A stretch of DNA of 22,922 nt from CAZJJK01 sp964546285 (GCA_964546285.1 CAZJJK010000050.1:1-22922); one strand, 5' to 3'; shown: positions 6,478-14,966, counted from the first letter of the stretch. Numbers and translations: made by a program. Notes: generated by a model not told the origin, from the letters alone.

Positions 6478-7887
6478 TCAGTCGCTGACGATATCGGCTT
6501 GCGCGTCAAAATCGGCGCCGCCTAAGGAAGGATCGTCTGAGAGACGCAGTCGGCAGCGATATTCTTGGCCAGCTTTAAGGCCGGGATCGGTCAATAAGAC
6601 GGATAAATAGTTTTCCGTTAAGGCCGCCGTACCCTTCCTAGCTCCAGCGCTTGTTTCGGCGATGGCACGCACAACGCGGCCGCGCCAGCGTTCAGCGTAC
6701 GCGCGGCGAGCGGCGCGAGCATAGGCGGATAAACGAGCCACGCGCTCAACGGCTACCCGCTCCGGAACCAGCGGCCGAAAATTAAGAGCCTCCGTTCCCG
6801 GCCGGGGCGAATACGGGAAGGCATGCACCGCGGTCAGAGCGTTTTCCCGGCAAAAAGTCAAAGCGCTATTAAAATCATCCTCGGTTTCGCCGGGAAAACC
6901 AGCGATAATATCGCAGGCCAAAAAAGGATCGCCTTTTGCTCGGCGTAAGCGTTCTATAAGACGCGCCACGAAAGGGGCATCGTAAGGCCGGCGCATACGA
7001 CGCAGGACCGAAGCGCTGGCGGCCTGAAGCGAAATATGAAAATACGGCCTAACACGCTCATGGGAAACGATGTCGGTAAACGCTTCGTTAACGGCGTGTG
7101 GCTCTATCGATGATAGACGAAGAGAAATAACGCTCGTGGCGGCGAGAAGACGAGTCAGCAGGCTGGAAAAATCGCCGCCCCCGTCTGGATCGCGATACGA
7201 ACATACATTAACGCCGGTAAGAACAGCTTCGGCATAGCCCCTTTCCTCCAAAATACGGAGCCGCTTCTCCACCTCCGCCGCCGCCAAACTGACGCTGGGG
7301 CCTCTAGCTATGCGAACGCGGCAATAAGCGCACTTATTGTCGCAGCCGTCCTGAATCTTTAGGGAAGCGCGGCTATGAAAAGAAAAATCACTTAGGAAAA
7401 AACGGAAGGGCTCTAGCCTTAAGCTGGCGTGGGACGCCCAAGCGGCCATAGCCGGTCTTATATCCAGCGTCTGCCCATCGGTTTTTTCCTTAAAATAAGA
7501 AACGAGAAAGGCGGGCAAATCCAATAATTCGGCTTTTCTGTCTCCGGGCAGCACCGTAAAACGGCCTTCAGCTTCCTCCGGCGAAAAACGGGATACCTTT
7601 GGCATAAGTTCCGAGAAAAGCTCAGCTAGGGCTGGCGCTTCCAATTGCGCGTAACAACCAGTAACCAAAACGGCTGAACGCGAACTAGAGCGCAGGGCTT
7701 GGCGGAGAAAACGGCGGGTTTTTTGATCCGCTTTTGAAGTGACGGTACAGCTATTCACTAGGTATAGCTCCGCCTCGGCTTTCCATGGGACAAGCTGAAA
7801 CCCGGCCTTTGAAAAAGCCGCGGCGACCGCTTCGGTCTCCAGCTGATTCAGCCTGCATCCCAGGGTTTGAAAAGCGACGCGATACAT
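6478..7887 (-). CDS. mtaB: tRNA t6A37 methylthiotransferase MtaB
   Basis: A radical SAM methylthiotransferase that adds a methylthio group to t6A37 in tRNAs reading ANN codons. The N-terminal UPF0004 domain has three cluster cysteines: Cys11 (TLGCRLNQ), Cys47 (VNSCTV) and Cys78 (VTGCYAQ). The radical SAM motif is Cys182-x3-Cys186-x2-Cys189 (GCDNKCAYCR). A TRAM-like C-terminal region starts at about residue 405. TLGCRLNQ and NSCTVTSKAD are more typical of MtaB than MiaB or RimO. At 469 aa it is slightly longer than usual because of an insert at about residues 110-170. The start is 1 nt after the upstream TPR stop (TGATATG), so translation is probably coupled. All six cysteines are present, so the enzyme should be active. 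Confidence 0.93.
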   Translation of the reverse strand: MYRVAFQTLGCRLNQLETEAVAAAFSKAGFQLVPWKAEAELYLVNSCTVTSKADQKTRRFLRQALRSSSRSAVLVTGCYAQLEAPALAELFSELMPKVSRFSPEEAEGRFTVLPGDRKAELLDLPAFLVSYFKEKTDGQTLDIRPAMAAWASHASLRLEPFRFFLSDFSFHSRASLKIQDGCDNKCAYCRVRIARGPSVSLAAAEVEKRLRILEERGYAEAVLTGVNVCSYRDPDGGGDFSSLLTRLLAATSVISLRLSSIEPHAVNEAFTDIVSHERVRPYFHISLQAASASVLRRMRRPYDAPFVARLIERLRRAKGDPFLACDIIAGFPGETEDDFNSALTFCRENALTAVHAFPYSPRPGTEALNFRPLVPERVAVERVARLSAYARAARRAYAERWRGRVVRAIAETSAGARKGTAALTENYLSVLLTDPGLKAGQEYRCRLRLSDDPSLGGADFDAQADIVSD

Positions 7888-7888
7888 A

Positions 7889-8509
7889 TCAGCGGGGCAT
7901 TAGCATACGGCGAACCCGCTCAAGCCCTCTGATCGCGTCTTGAGCCAAGGGGTCCAGGGCGATGGCCCTATCATAGGCGTCGGCGGCATGGCTCGCCTCG
8001 CCCGCTTTTTCACGGGCGTAGCCAAGTCTTGTCCACCACAGGGCGTTGCCTGGCACAAAGCGTATCGCCGTCGATAAGGCTATATCGGCGTGGCGATATC
8101 GGCCTAGCCGTATCAGTATTTCTCCCATAAAATAATACACAAGATCGATACGGCTCCCCTCCGGAGCCAGCGAGGCGTATTCCTGAAAGACTTTCAGGGC
8201 TTTATCGTTTTCGCCCTTGTAATAAAGGATTTCGCCATATATCTCTATAAGACGCGGATCGTAGCGGTATTGTTTACGCGCCTCAAGCATATGCGCTTCC
8301 GCCCGCTCGTATTCCTGTAGTTTGACCAAACTCCAGCCCAGCACCACATACGAATCCGCCGTGGCGAAATTTCGTAACTCCTCCACACAGATTTCCACGG
8401 CTTCTGGAAAATTTCCAAGATTATAGGCGCGAAGCGCGTCCCGTTTGGTTTGAGCCGGAATCGCGACGCTGCAATACAAGGCCGCGATTATCGCTATAAA
8501 CAAACGCAT
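7889..8509 (-). CDS. Exported TPR-repeat protein (206 aa)
   Basis: With the start at 8509 (TTGAGG 5 nt upstream), residues 1-19 form a signal peptide ending AIPA before Gln20. The rest consists of tetratricopeptide repeats: AYNLGNFPEAVEICVEEL, SYVVLGWSLVKLQEYERAEAHM, GEILYYKGENDKALKVFQEY, YFMGEILIRLGRYRHADIAL and GYAREKAGEASHAADAYDRA. The longer frame to 8560 would overlap the bactofilin gene and place the hydrophobic segment internally, so it is less likely. It is probably periplasmic. The position next to a bactofilin suggests a role in envelope or cell-shape assembly; that is inference. It sits 7 nt after bactofilin and is coupled to mtaB. Confidence 0.85.
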   Translation of the reverse strand: MRLFIAIIAALYCSVAIPAQTKRDALRAYNLGNFPEAVEICVEELRNFATADSYVVLGWSLVKLQEYERAEAHMLEARKQYRYDPRLIEIYGEILYYKGENDKALKVFQEYASLAPEGSRIDLVYYFMGEILIRLGRYRHADIALSTAIRFVPGNALWWTRLGYAREKAGEASHAADAYDRAIALDPLAQDAIRGLERVRRMLMPR

Positions 8510-8516
8510 TAAAGCC

Positions 8517-8888
8517 TCAATCGCCGCTGACGGCCGTTTTTTTTGCCATGCGGCAAGCACCGTTAAAAACGCAACCGCTTTGGATAAACAGTTCGGGAGC
8601 GTCGATATCCCCGGTCAAGCGGCCGGTGGAGCTTATCTCCACTCGTTTAGTCGCGGTGACATTGCCAGTCAGATCGCCCCTTACTATCACCGAAGGAGCC
8701 TTTATATTCGCTTCCACTATCGCGCCTTCGGCGATAACCAAAGCCCCGGTCGCGTCGATTTGACCTTTTACCTTGCCCTTTATCAGAAAAGGAGCGCTAA
8801 AAGATAGAAAACCGTCAAATTCGATATCGGAAGTTAATATAGTATCGAAATCTTCTTCATCCAACATCAGGTTGGGTTCATCGATCAT
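8517..8888 (-). CDS. Bactofilin (123 aa)
   Basis: A short right-handed beta-helix polymer-forming protein of the bactofilin family (also called CcmA/DUF583). The repeating pattern is clear in residues about 25-110: FDGFLSFSAPFLIKGKVKG, VIAEGAIVEANIKA, VIVRGDLTGNVTA, VEISSTGRLTGDIDA and LFIQSGCVFNG. The N-terminal tail is acidic (LMLDEEDFDT), as is common for the flexible ends of bactofilins. Bactofilins form nucleotide-free cytoskeletal filaments that organise peptidoglycan enzymes, shape or motility organelles. The ATG overlaps the stop of the dehydrogenase gene by 4 nt (ATGA), so translation is coupled. The next gene is an exported TPR protein. Family assignment is strong; the exact role is not determinable. 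Confidence 0.92.
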   Translation of the reverse strand: MIDEPNLMLDEEDFDTILTSDIEFDGFLSFSAPFLIKGKVKGQIDATGALVIAEGAIVEANIKAPSVIVRGDLTGNVTATKRVEISSTGRLTGDIDAPELFIQSGCVFNGACRMAKKTAVSGD

Positions 8889-9613
8889 GGCGCGTCTCCC
8901 AATTCATTCATAGTCATGGTCAGGGCCGCTAACACCGCCTGGCGCATTTCGGCGGCGTAGGGATTCAAGGTCTGCATATCATAAAACAATTCCGGCGCGT
9001 CCCTGACGCATTGTTCCGAAACGGCGTAAAGTCGTTCATACCAGCGGGTGGCTATTGAAGTTCGAGGCAGCCCCATCCCAAACAAGGTACGGCCGACAAA
9101 GTGTGTCAAAGCTTGAGAGTAAGCCGCCTCACGGTCATGACGCTCGCAATCCATACGGACGACATTTAGCCCTAAAGCTGAAAACGATGAAAACCAAAAA
9201 CGCTCTTGGTCCGGGTTGGTTCTGACAGGATCCATCATTAAATTTAAGCCTTTGACCCCATCCTTGCCGGACTCAGGTCCGAACATAGGATGAGTCGCGA
9301 TTATGGAAACGTTTTTTGGCAGCGCGTCAAGCATCCATTGTTTTGGCGCCATTTTTACCGAACAGGTATCGGCGACCAAGCAGTCGTTGCCAACGCGCGG
9401 GGCAATAAGTTTTAGAACCTCGGGCAGAGCCCTAATGGCGACACATAGAAACAAGGCATCGGCCGCGCAAACCTCTTCTAAGGAGCCTTTTTCAACGCCT
9501 TCCGGCGCGGCCCGCATAGCGCTCCGGTCATAAGCGATAACACGAAAGCGGGAAGCGAGTATTTTTGCCCAAAAAGCGCCGAAACGACCAAGCCCGATCA
9601 CTCCCACAAGCAT
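8885..9613 (-). CDS. Prephenate/arogenate dehydrogenase (TyrA family, 242 aa)
   Basis: An NAD(P)-dependent dehydrogenase of tyrosine biosynthesis. The Rossmann start is GVIGLGRFG (residues 4-12), followed by an acidic residue at the end of strand 2 (VIAYDRS). Other typical TyrA elements are LFLCVAIRALPEVL, VADTCSVK and ATHPMFGPESG, with the substrate-binding His in HPMFGP. The C-terminal helical domain has ALTHFVGRTL. It is shorter than AroQ-TyrA fusions and lacks a chorismate mutase or ACT domain. Prephenate versus arogenate specificity cannot be read from the sequence. The ATG at 9613 has no good Shine-Dalgarno; a 6-bp hairpin lies just upstream. It is the first gene of an operon with bactofilin, TPR protein and mtaB, a functionally mixed grouping. 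Confidence 0.87.
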   Translation of the reverse strand: MLVGVIGLGRFGAFWAKILASRFRVIAYDRSAMRAAPEGVEKGSLEEVCAADALFLCVAIRALPEVLKLIAPRVGNDCLVADTCSVKMAPKQWMLDALPKNVSIIATHPMFGPESGKDGVKGLNLMMDPVRTNPDQERFWFSSFSALGLNVVRMDCERHDREAAYSQALTHFVGRTLFGMGLPRTSIATRWYERLYAVSEQCVRDAPELFYDMQTLNPYAAEMRQAVLAALTMTMNELGDAP

Positions 9614-9615
9614 AA

Positions 9616-9635
9616 CGGCAGTATATCCGCTGCCG
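9616..9635. promoter_or_regulatory. Short hairpin in the leader of the dehydrogenase operon
   Basis: CGGCAG and CTGCCG form a perfect 6-bp stem with an 8-nt loop, ending 3 nt before the dehydrogenase ATG on the - strand. It occupies the place where a ribosome-binding site would be, so it could affect initiation. It could equally be chance. Confidence 0.3.
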
Positions 9636-9651
9636 CCCGACCGGACAAGCC

Positions 9652-9680
9652 TTGCGCCGTCTCGCCGAACGGGTTATTCT
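9652..9680 (+). promoter_or_regulatory. Candidate promoter of pta
   Basis: TTGCGC (9652-9657) and TATTCT (9675-9680) are 17 nt apart, in the 122-nt gap between divergent genes. The -10 is the same hexamer as at the tRNA-Lys promoter. A predicted start near 9687 leaves a leader of about 50 nt. Confidence 0.5.
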
Positions 9681-9735
9681 CTGCCTAAAACAAGGGTCTA
9701 GGCCGCGCGTCAAGTTTATACCTAAGGAGCTAAGG

Positions 9736-10734
9736 ATGAATTTTATTAATGATATGACAGAGAAAGCCCAGCGTTTGTCTAAGAATTTAGTATTGCCGGA
9801 GGGCTTGGAAAGCCGAACGCTTAAGGCCGCCAGCTTGATCGCTCAACGTAAATTGGCCGCTTCCGTAACGCTACTGGGAAAAACCGATGAAATTTTAGCT
9901 CTGGCCGAAAAAGAAGGGGCTGATCTCTCCTTGGTGAAAATCATTGACCCAGCCCTTGCCCCGGAAAGAGCTTCTTACGCTGAAAGCTATTACGAGTTGC
10001 GAAAGCATAAGGGGATGACCAAGGAAAAAGCCTTTGAGGAAATTTGCGCGCCCCTGCGTTTTGGGGCGATGATGGTAAGGCAAGGCGCGGCGGACGCTAT
10101 GGTAGCCGGCGCGGAAAGCACCACCGCTGACGTTCTCCGGGCGGGCTTAGCCATTATCGGCACCGAACCGGGATCAAAAACGGCATCCTCCTGCTTTGTC
10201 ATGCAGTTAGCCGACCCTAAATGGGGGCATGACGGCGCTATGGTCTTCGCCGATTGCGCTGTCGTACCCAATCCCGACGCCCAGCAATTAGCGGAAATAG
10301 CCCTATCCACAGCCAAATCCTGCCGCGAGTTTTTGGATACGGAACCGGCGGTCGCGCTCCTCTCCTTCTCCACCAAGGGTTCGGGCGGCGATCATCCCGA
10401 TGTTGTGAAGGTTAGAACGGCGCTGAATATCGTACGCGAAAGAGAACCTGGCCTTCTTATCGATGGGGAACTTCAAGCCGATGCCGCCTTTATACCTTCG
10501 GTAACGGATAAGAAAGCGCCGGGAAGTCCCGTTAAGGGAAAAGTCAATACCCTCGTATTCCCGGACCTGGGGGCGGGAAATATAGGCTATAAACTCGTTC
10601 AGCGTTTAGCGGGGGCCGAGGCTTTTGGCCCCTTCCTTCAGGGGTTCGCCAAACCGATCAGCGACTTATCCCGAGGCTGTTCGGTCGAGGATATAGTTAT
10701 AACGGCGGCGGTAACCCTAGCCCGCGCCAAATAG
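9736..10734 (+). CDS. pta: Phosphate acetyltransferase
   Basis: Converts acetyl-CoA and phosphate to acetyl phosphate and CoA, the first step of acetate formation with acetate kinase (not in this window). At 332 aa it matches the short, single-domain Pta class. The diagnostic region is MMVRQGAADAMVAGAESTTADVLRAGL (about residues 112-138), followed by IIGTEPGSKTASSCFVMQL. LVFPDLGAGNIGYKLVQRL and the AEAFGPFLQG region match the C-terminal active-site part. The start at 9736 is supported by AAGGAG at 9724-9729; the open frame to 9652 includes the promoter. The TPR gene follows after 3 nt, so the two are likely co-transcribed. Confidence 0.95.
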   Translation: MNFINDMTEKAQRLSKNLVLPEGLESRTLKAASLIAQRKLAASVTLLGKTDEILALAEKEGADLSLVKIIDPALAPERASYAESYYELRKHKGMTKEKAFEEICAPLRFGAMMVRQGAADAMVAGAESTTADVLRAGLAIIGTEPGSKTASSCFVMQLADPKWGHDGAMVFADCAVVPNPDAQQLAEIALSTAKSCREFLDTEPAVALLSFSTKGSGGDHPDVVKVRTALNIVREREPGLLIDGELQADAAFIPSVTDKKAPGSPVKGKVNTLVFPDLGAGNIGYKLVQRLAGAEAFGPFLQGFAKPISDLSRGCSVEDIVITAAVTLARAK

Positions 10735-10737
10735 ACC

Positions 10738-12759
10738 GTGTCAGCGGCCGAGTCCCGGCGTCTGCTGGAATACGCCTTTAGAGCCGGTGGACGCCGTGAT
10801 TATCGAAGCGCGGTCCGATACCTTGAAGAACTGGTAACTCGCGATGACGCCGATCCTGAAGCTTGGCTTTTTTTAGGCCGCGCCTATCACGCCCTTGGGG
10901 ATTATGGCCGCGCTCTAGCCGCTTTTCGCGATTATTTAGCGCTTAAGCCGGATTCCGTTTTTGGCCTTATTTTCGCGGGGCGGGCTTATCTGGCTTCGGG
11001 TTTAGCCGACCGCGCTTATCGCCTATTGAAAAAAGCCCGCCGCGAACGCCCGAATGATCCAAACCTGTTAGCTCTGCTGGGAACCGCCGCGCTTAAGTGC
11101 CGCCGCTCAGCCGAAGCTGTCGCCTGTCTGGAAGCGGCTGTCGGTTTGGATAGCGCTAATAATCGAATTTATAAGGCCTATATCAACGCCCTTACCGTTC
11201 GGGGTTTTAAATTGATCCGCTACGGGGATCGCGAACTTGGCGCTCAAATGCTTCGCTTCGCCACGGAAAACGGTCCTGATTTTCCATTGATTCATTTGGA
11301 ATTGGCTAGATACAACAAGGGACGCGGCGATTACGCGGCCGCGCTGGAGAATTATAACCGCGCGATAGCCCTGGAACCTGATGAAGCTCGCTTCCGTTGG
11401 TATAGAGCCGCCATGCTTATGGCCCTGGGCCGAGACGCTGACGCCCGGGCTGAATTACGCGGTTTACGGGAAAAAGGCGATAGCGTACCGGAATTATCCT
11501 GGAACGCTGAGCTGATCAACCGTTTTCTCGTAAAATCCCTAATGGCGGCACATGATTGGCGCGGAGCCGCGACCGTCTGCCGCGACATACTCCATACACG
11601 CGGCGGCGACGCTATTACGCACGCTCTGCTTTCCGAATGTGAACGTACTATGGGAAACGCCCAAATCGCTATCAACCATGCTCGCCGCGCCATAAACGCG
11701 GAGCCTGAGGCTCCCGAATTGCGCTATGGCCTTATCATGGCCCTGTATGAAAATGAGGACTGGGTCAGCTTAGCCAAAGAATTGGAAACGGCGAGACGCG
11801 GCGGGGCGGACCCCGCCTTGCTTTCCCGTTTTTTCGCCCTGCTCGCTCATAGGCGGGGTGGTGACGATAAAGCCGTGGTGAAACTGCTTCAAGACGCGAT
11901 CCATCGCTCCGGTCCAACCACGGAGTTGATGACAGCCCTGGGCGAGCGATATATCTACCTGGATTTGCCCGAACTAGCCGAGACATGGTTTACCCGTTCG
12001 CTACGGCTTAATCCAGAGGACGAACGAGCCGCGCTTGGCGCTATAGCCGCCGCTGAAGGCTTAATGAAGGCTGGCGACAACGACGCGGAACGCCGCTTAA
12101 ACGTAGCTTATGATCACTACCTGGAGAAATGGCCGGACAACATCGCTATCCGCCGGGAACACGCCCTCTTTTTGGTGGATACGGGCGTTTTACCGGCAGC
12201 CGCGGCGGAATTGGAGGCGCTGTTAGCCTGGGACGCGGCTAACGCCAGCCTCCGAAAGGTATTAGCCTATGTATATAGAAAAATCGGCAAGTACCGGGCG
12301 GCGGCTGTCTTACTAAGGGCTCTCTTAAAAACCGAGCCCCGCGACATACGCTTACTCCTAGAATTCACACGTTGTTTAGAGAAGCTAGGTTCCTCCGCCT
12401 ATGCCGCGGCGGTGCTGACTAAAGCCCTGCCCGTTGTTCCTTCAGCCGCGGAACCGGCCTTAGCGCTTGGCCGTATTGAAGAGAGAAGAGGCCGAATTGA
12501 AGCCGCTTTGGACGCGTACCGAGAAGCGGCCGCCCGCGCGCCAAATGACCCGCGGCCATCGCGATATATGGCCGCTTTATACCGCCGCCACGGAGTCGCG
12601 GAAACGGCGGATCGGCATGAACAAGAAGCCTTACGCCGGGCCAGCCGTCCTTCGGCTCAAAAAACGAAGGATAATATCGATAAACTCCGGGATCCAACAG
12701 AGAACCAAAAGGACGATAGCCCAAGTGGGATAGTAGACGTGAAAAAGCCACGAAGATAA
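10738..12759 (+). CDS. Large TPR-repeat protein (673 aa)
   Basis: The start is GTG at 10738, 3 nt after the pta stop, with no evident Shine-Dalgarno, so translational coupling is likely. Almost the whole protein is tetratricopeptide repeats, for example AWLFLGRAYHALGDYGRALAAF, LLALLGTAALKCRRSAEAVA, LELARYNKGRGDYAAALENY and ALGRIEERRGRIEAALDAY. There is no signal peptide or membrane segment, so it is probably cytoplasmic and a protein-interaction scaffold. The last 45 or so residues are polar and charged (KTKDNIDKLRDPTENQKDD) and overlap the convergent membrane-protein gene by 129 bp. A pta-TPR pair also occurs, as I recall, in pathogenic treponemes, which supports the spirochaete assignment. 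The specific function is unknown. Confidence 0.85.
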   Translation: MSAAESRRLLEYAFRAGGRRDYRSAVRYLEELVTRDDADPEAWLFLGRAYHALGDYGRALAAFRDYLALKPDSVFGLIFAGRAYLASGLADRAYRLLKKARRERPNDPNLLALLGTAALKCRRSAEAVACLEAAVGLDSANNRIYKAYINALTVRGFKLIRYGDRELGAQMLRFATENGPDFPLIHLELARYNKGRGDYAAALENYNRAIALEPDEARFRWYRAAMLMALGRDADARAELRGLREKGDSVPELSWNAELINRFLVKSLMAAHDWRGAATVCRDILHTRGGDAITHALLSECERTMGNAQIAINHARRAINAEPEAPELRYGLIMALYENEDWVSLAKELETARRGGADPALLSRFFALLAHRRGGDDKAVVKLLQDAIHRSGPTTELMTALGERYIYLDLPELAETWFTRSLRLNPEDERAALGAIAAAEGLMKAGDNDAERRLNVAYDHYLEKWPDNIAIRREHALFLVDTGVLPAAAAELEALLAWDAANASLRKVLAYVYRKIGKYRAAAVLLRALLKTEPRDIRLLLEFTRCLEKLGSSAYAAAVLTKALPVVPSAAEPALALGRIEERRGRIEAALDAYREAAARAPNDPRPSRYMAALYRRHGVAETADRHEQEALRRASRPSAQKTKDNIDKLRDPTENQKDDSPSGIVDVKKPRR

Positions 12760-13251
12760 AGCGGCGATCAGGGGTAAAACGACCAGGGAAAGAATCAAGC
12801 AAATCTTTATGTAGATTGTTTTTCCTCGAATTTCCGAGGCGATAAAAGCCAGACCGGAGCTAAGCGCTGTCCATAAGAGCGGAAAATACACTAGGCTTGC
12901 GCGATCCGTAATGGCAGGCCCTCGCAAGGCGTACGCTATGGCTAAAGGGCTTAACCATAATAACGAGAAAGGCAAACCGCGTTCTTCGGCTCGGCGTCTA
13001 TATAAGGCCCAAGAGACGGCCACCGGCAAGGCCGCCGGGAAAGCCGTCATATCAAAAAGCTGATACCAAAAAGAAGTTATAGTATAATCCGCTTGGAACA
13101 GGGGGCCAAAATAATACCTGACAACCGTATACAATGTTCCGAGGCCCAAAGAGACAAGCGCCCAAGTCTGGATAGAAAAAGAGCTTTTTCCACTTATAGC
13201 TGATCGCCACGCTAAAAAGAGTGGTATAAAAGCGGCGCAAAACATGAACAC
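12631..13251 (-). CDS. Polytopic membrane protein of unknown function (206 aa)
   Basis: The start is GTG at 13251, with AGGAGG 8 nt upstream; an ATG two codons on is too far from it. About six or seven hydrophobic segments are visible, for example residues 1-15, 30-50, 62-84, 95-112, 120-140, 148-168 and 172-195. A charged loop (YRRRAEERG) fits a cytoplasmic turn. No catalytic motif or known family is recognised. Its last 43 codons lie on the opposite strand of the TPR gene's 3' end. That part encodes a convincing hydrophobic helix (WAIVLLVLCWIPEFIDIIL), so the overlap looks real on this side. Confidence 0.75.
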   Translation of the reverse strand: MFMFCAAFIPLFLAWRSAISGKSSFSIQTWALVSLGLGTLYTVVRYYFGPLFQADYTITSFWYQLFDMTAFPAALPVAVSWALYRRRAEERGLPFSLLWLSPLAIAYALRGPAITDRASLVYFPLLWTALSSGLAFIASEIRGKTIYIKICLILSLVVLPLIAALSSWLFHVYYPTWAIVLLVLCWIPEFIDIILRFLSRRTAGPA

Positions 13252-13599
13252 TTTACTGTCCTCCTCAGACTATTCCTCTCGTTTCGCCACCATATCACGC
13301 GATGGGAAAGAGTCCTAGACACCTAGCGAAAAGCGCGAAAACCCTTGCTCCGAAACGCATACATACTGTTGCCAATTCTGTTTTAGTTTACGCCCTCTCG
13401 TTTCCCCATAAAATTCTAGGCCAGCGGAGACAGGATCGTTAATCGATCTAAACGCAAGGCGATATGAGTCCGGTCTTGGACGGAAAGATTCCGATGAAGC
13501 CGGATTTGCCTTATAAAACCCGTGAATACATAATTGAAAACCCCAATCTGACTAGAAAGAAGCCTCTAAATTATTCGCGACAGAAGCCGCACCGAATAT
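13252..13599. other. Intergenic region without a confident gene
   Basis: This 348-nt gap separates two leftward membrane-protein genes. It holds the ribosome-binding site of the 206-aa gene at its left end, a degenerate copy of the IS1-like terminal repeat at about 13362-13383, and a near-palindrome GATCG-TTAAT-CGATC. A 53-codon + strand frame (13464-13625, basic, no good Shine-Dalgarno) runs into the 3' end of the transporter gene and is probably chance. No terminator is clear. Confidence 0.5.
13362..13383 (+). repeat. Degenerate solo copy of the IS1-like terminal repeat
   Basis: ACTGTTGCCAATTCTGTTT (13365-13383) matches the terminal repeat ACTGCTGCCAATTTTGTTG at 19446 with three differences, and the copy at 22904 with two. 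No partner in inverted orientation is visible within the following 340 nt, where the transporter gene is intact. It is probably the remnant of a decayed element. Confidence 0.5.
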
Positions 13600-14571
13600 T
13601 CACACTGCGGTACTTCCGTAGATAAAGGCTATTAAGGCGGCCGCCACAAGCGAAATCACTGTATGCAAAGATAGAGCGGAACCTATGTAGGCCGCGTCCG
13701 AAGAGTGTTTTCTATACACTGAAATAACAAAGGGAGGCGGCATCAAGAAAAGGGTGAGGATAGCCGGCGCCATCGTTTTTGGATAAGAGAGACTGGGCGC
13801 CACGATAAAAGCGACTATCGCGCCAAGGCCCGCGGATACCGCTAAACGACCGAGTATCGCCGCTAACGCCGATGCCCCATGAATACCGTCTTTAAGGTCA
13901 AAACCGACGACAAGACAGACCATCGGCATGGTTAAGCCAGCGATCAAATCCAGACTGGAACGTAAGATACCGTCTTCTTCCCAAGGAAAGATTATAGTGG
14001 GCTTATCCACTGAGGAAGCGATCAAACCAAGTATGATGGCGATTAAGGCGGGCGATCTTAAGCCGATAAGCAATTTTCTGATTCGTGAATTATCTGGCTT
14101 AGCTAGCTTTCCTCCAGATGAAACAACATCGGGATCGGCGGAGCGCAGTTGGGTCAAAAGCACCGTAAAAACAAAAAGGACCTGCCCTAGATCGGCCGCG
14201 GCGAAATCCGGCCGCCGAGACTCGCCAAAAAAAGCGACGAACAAGGCGTAGCCAAGCATGCCAGCCTCATACCCCTGGAATAAAAACCCCGTCGCTGGTC
14301 TAGGCAAGCTCAGAAAACGCGCATACACAAAACCAAAAACGCCGGATAAGGCACAGGCGGCGAAAACCGCGGCCGCTAGACCAGCTAAGGACCAACCCAA
14401 ATTCACCCGCGAAAAAGCCAGAAACAATACCACTGGCAAGCTTACGTTGGCGATCAAACGCTTGAGGCCATCCACAACGTCTCGCTTTAAGCCGCCGAAC
14501 CGGCCAAGCAAAGCGCCAAGACTAATAAGAACCGCGACTGGTAAGATTTTATCTAGCAGATCAGCCATCAT
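13600..14571 (-). CDS. AEC-family (auxin efflux carrier type) transporter (323 aa)
   Basis: An inner-membrane transporter of the AEC/BASS-like fold. About ten hydrophobic segments fall in two halves, split by a central polar stretch at residues about 145-170 (QLRSADPDVVSSGGKLAKPDNSR, a loop). Family features: N-terminal ILPVAVLISLGALLGRFGGL with LIANVSLPVVLFLAF (the NxxLP pattern), and in the second half LIAGLTMPMVCLVVGFDL and SALSLHTVISLVA. Bacterial members export small organic acids, including malate; the substrate here is unknown. The ATG pair at 14566-14571 is preceded by a weak G-rich site. It is transcribed away from the GH13 gene. Assignment to the family is good. Confidence 0.82.
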   Translation of the reverse strand: MMADLLDKILPVAVLISLGALLGRFGGLKRDVVDGLKRLIANVSLPVVLFLAFSRVNLGWSLAGLAAAVFAACALSGVFGFVYARFLSLPRPATGFLFQGYEAGMLGYALFVAFFGESRRPDFAAADLGQVLFVFTVLLTQLRSADPDVVSSGGKLAKPDNSRIRKLLIGLRSPALIAIILGLIASSVDKPTIIFPWEEDGILRSSLDLIAGLTMPMVCLVVGFDLKDGIHGASALAAILGRLAVSAGLGAIVAFIVAPSLSYPKTMAPAILTLFLMPPPFVISVYRKHSSDAAYIGSALSLHTVISLVAAALIAFIYGSTAV

Positions 14572-14936
14572 ACCCCCCAGAGCCAGTTTAACATAGAAGA
14601 CGCCGTAAGGCTAAGTCATTCCAGCGAGGCCATCTCGGTCAATCTAAGCACCTGGGATGAGTTCGTCCTTAGAAGCTCGCACACGGAAAAAGACGATGCG
14701 TATGACGATTATGGGAACGCCGATTTAACTACCCCGCTTTGACAACTGATTAATCAATATGGCACGGCTTTTTCGATAGACCTCTATGTTACTGTCAGTG
14801 AGTGTACGAGCCCCAGTAGTTTTAGCGCTTCGACATATGCCCTCTGGCGCGACGTTTTCCAGATCGATATCCGCTAACCTTTTGAGGGGAAGGCTATCGC
14901 TCCCGTTTCGTGTCAGGCCGGGTCGACAAGCCGCGC
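14572..14936. other. Divergent intergenic region without a confident gene
   Basis: About 365 nt separate the leftward transporter and the rightward glycosidase. A - strand frame stays open from 14725 into the glycosidase start, but it has no supported start or recognisable domain, so I do not call it. A TTGACA (14739-14744) followed by the 10-bp palindrome TGATTAATCA (14747-14756) could be part of a regulated promoter, but no matching -10 is seen. Confidence 0.4.
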
Positions 14937-14966
14937 TTGACTTTGAAAGGTAAACCGGTTTACCTT
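14937..14966 (+). promoter_or_regulatory. LacI/GalR-type operator overlapping a -35 box, upstream of the GH13 gene
   Basis: Positions 14947-14966 are a perfect 20-bp palindrome with half-site AAGGTAAACC and the central CCGG step. AAACCGGTTT is the classical core of LacI/GalR-family operators, including maltose/starch regulators. TTGACT at 14937-14942 is a possible -35, so a bound repressor would block transcription. The operator lies 16 nt before the glycosidase ATG. No regulator gene is in the window. Confidence 0.7.

Noticed and set aside
13464..13625. 53-codon + strand frame in the gap before the transporter
   Set aside because: It has a weak ribosome-binding site, is basic and unlike a known family, and overlaps the 3' end of the transporter on the other strand; probably chance.
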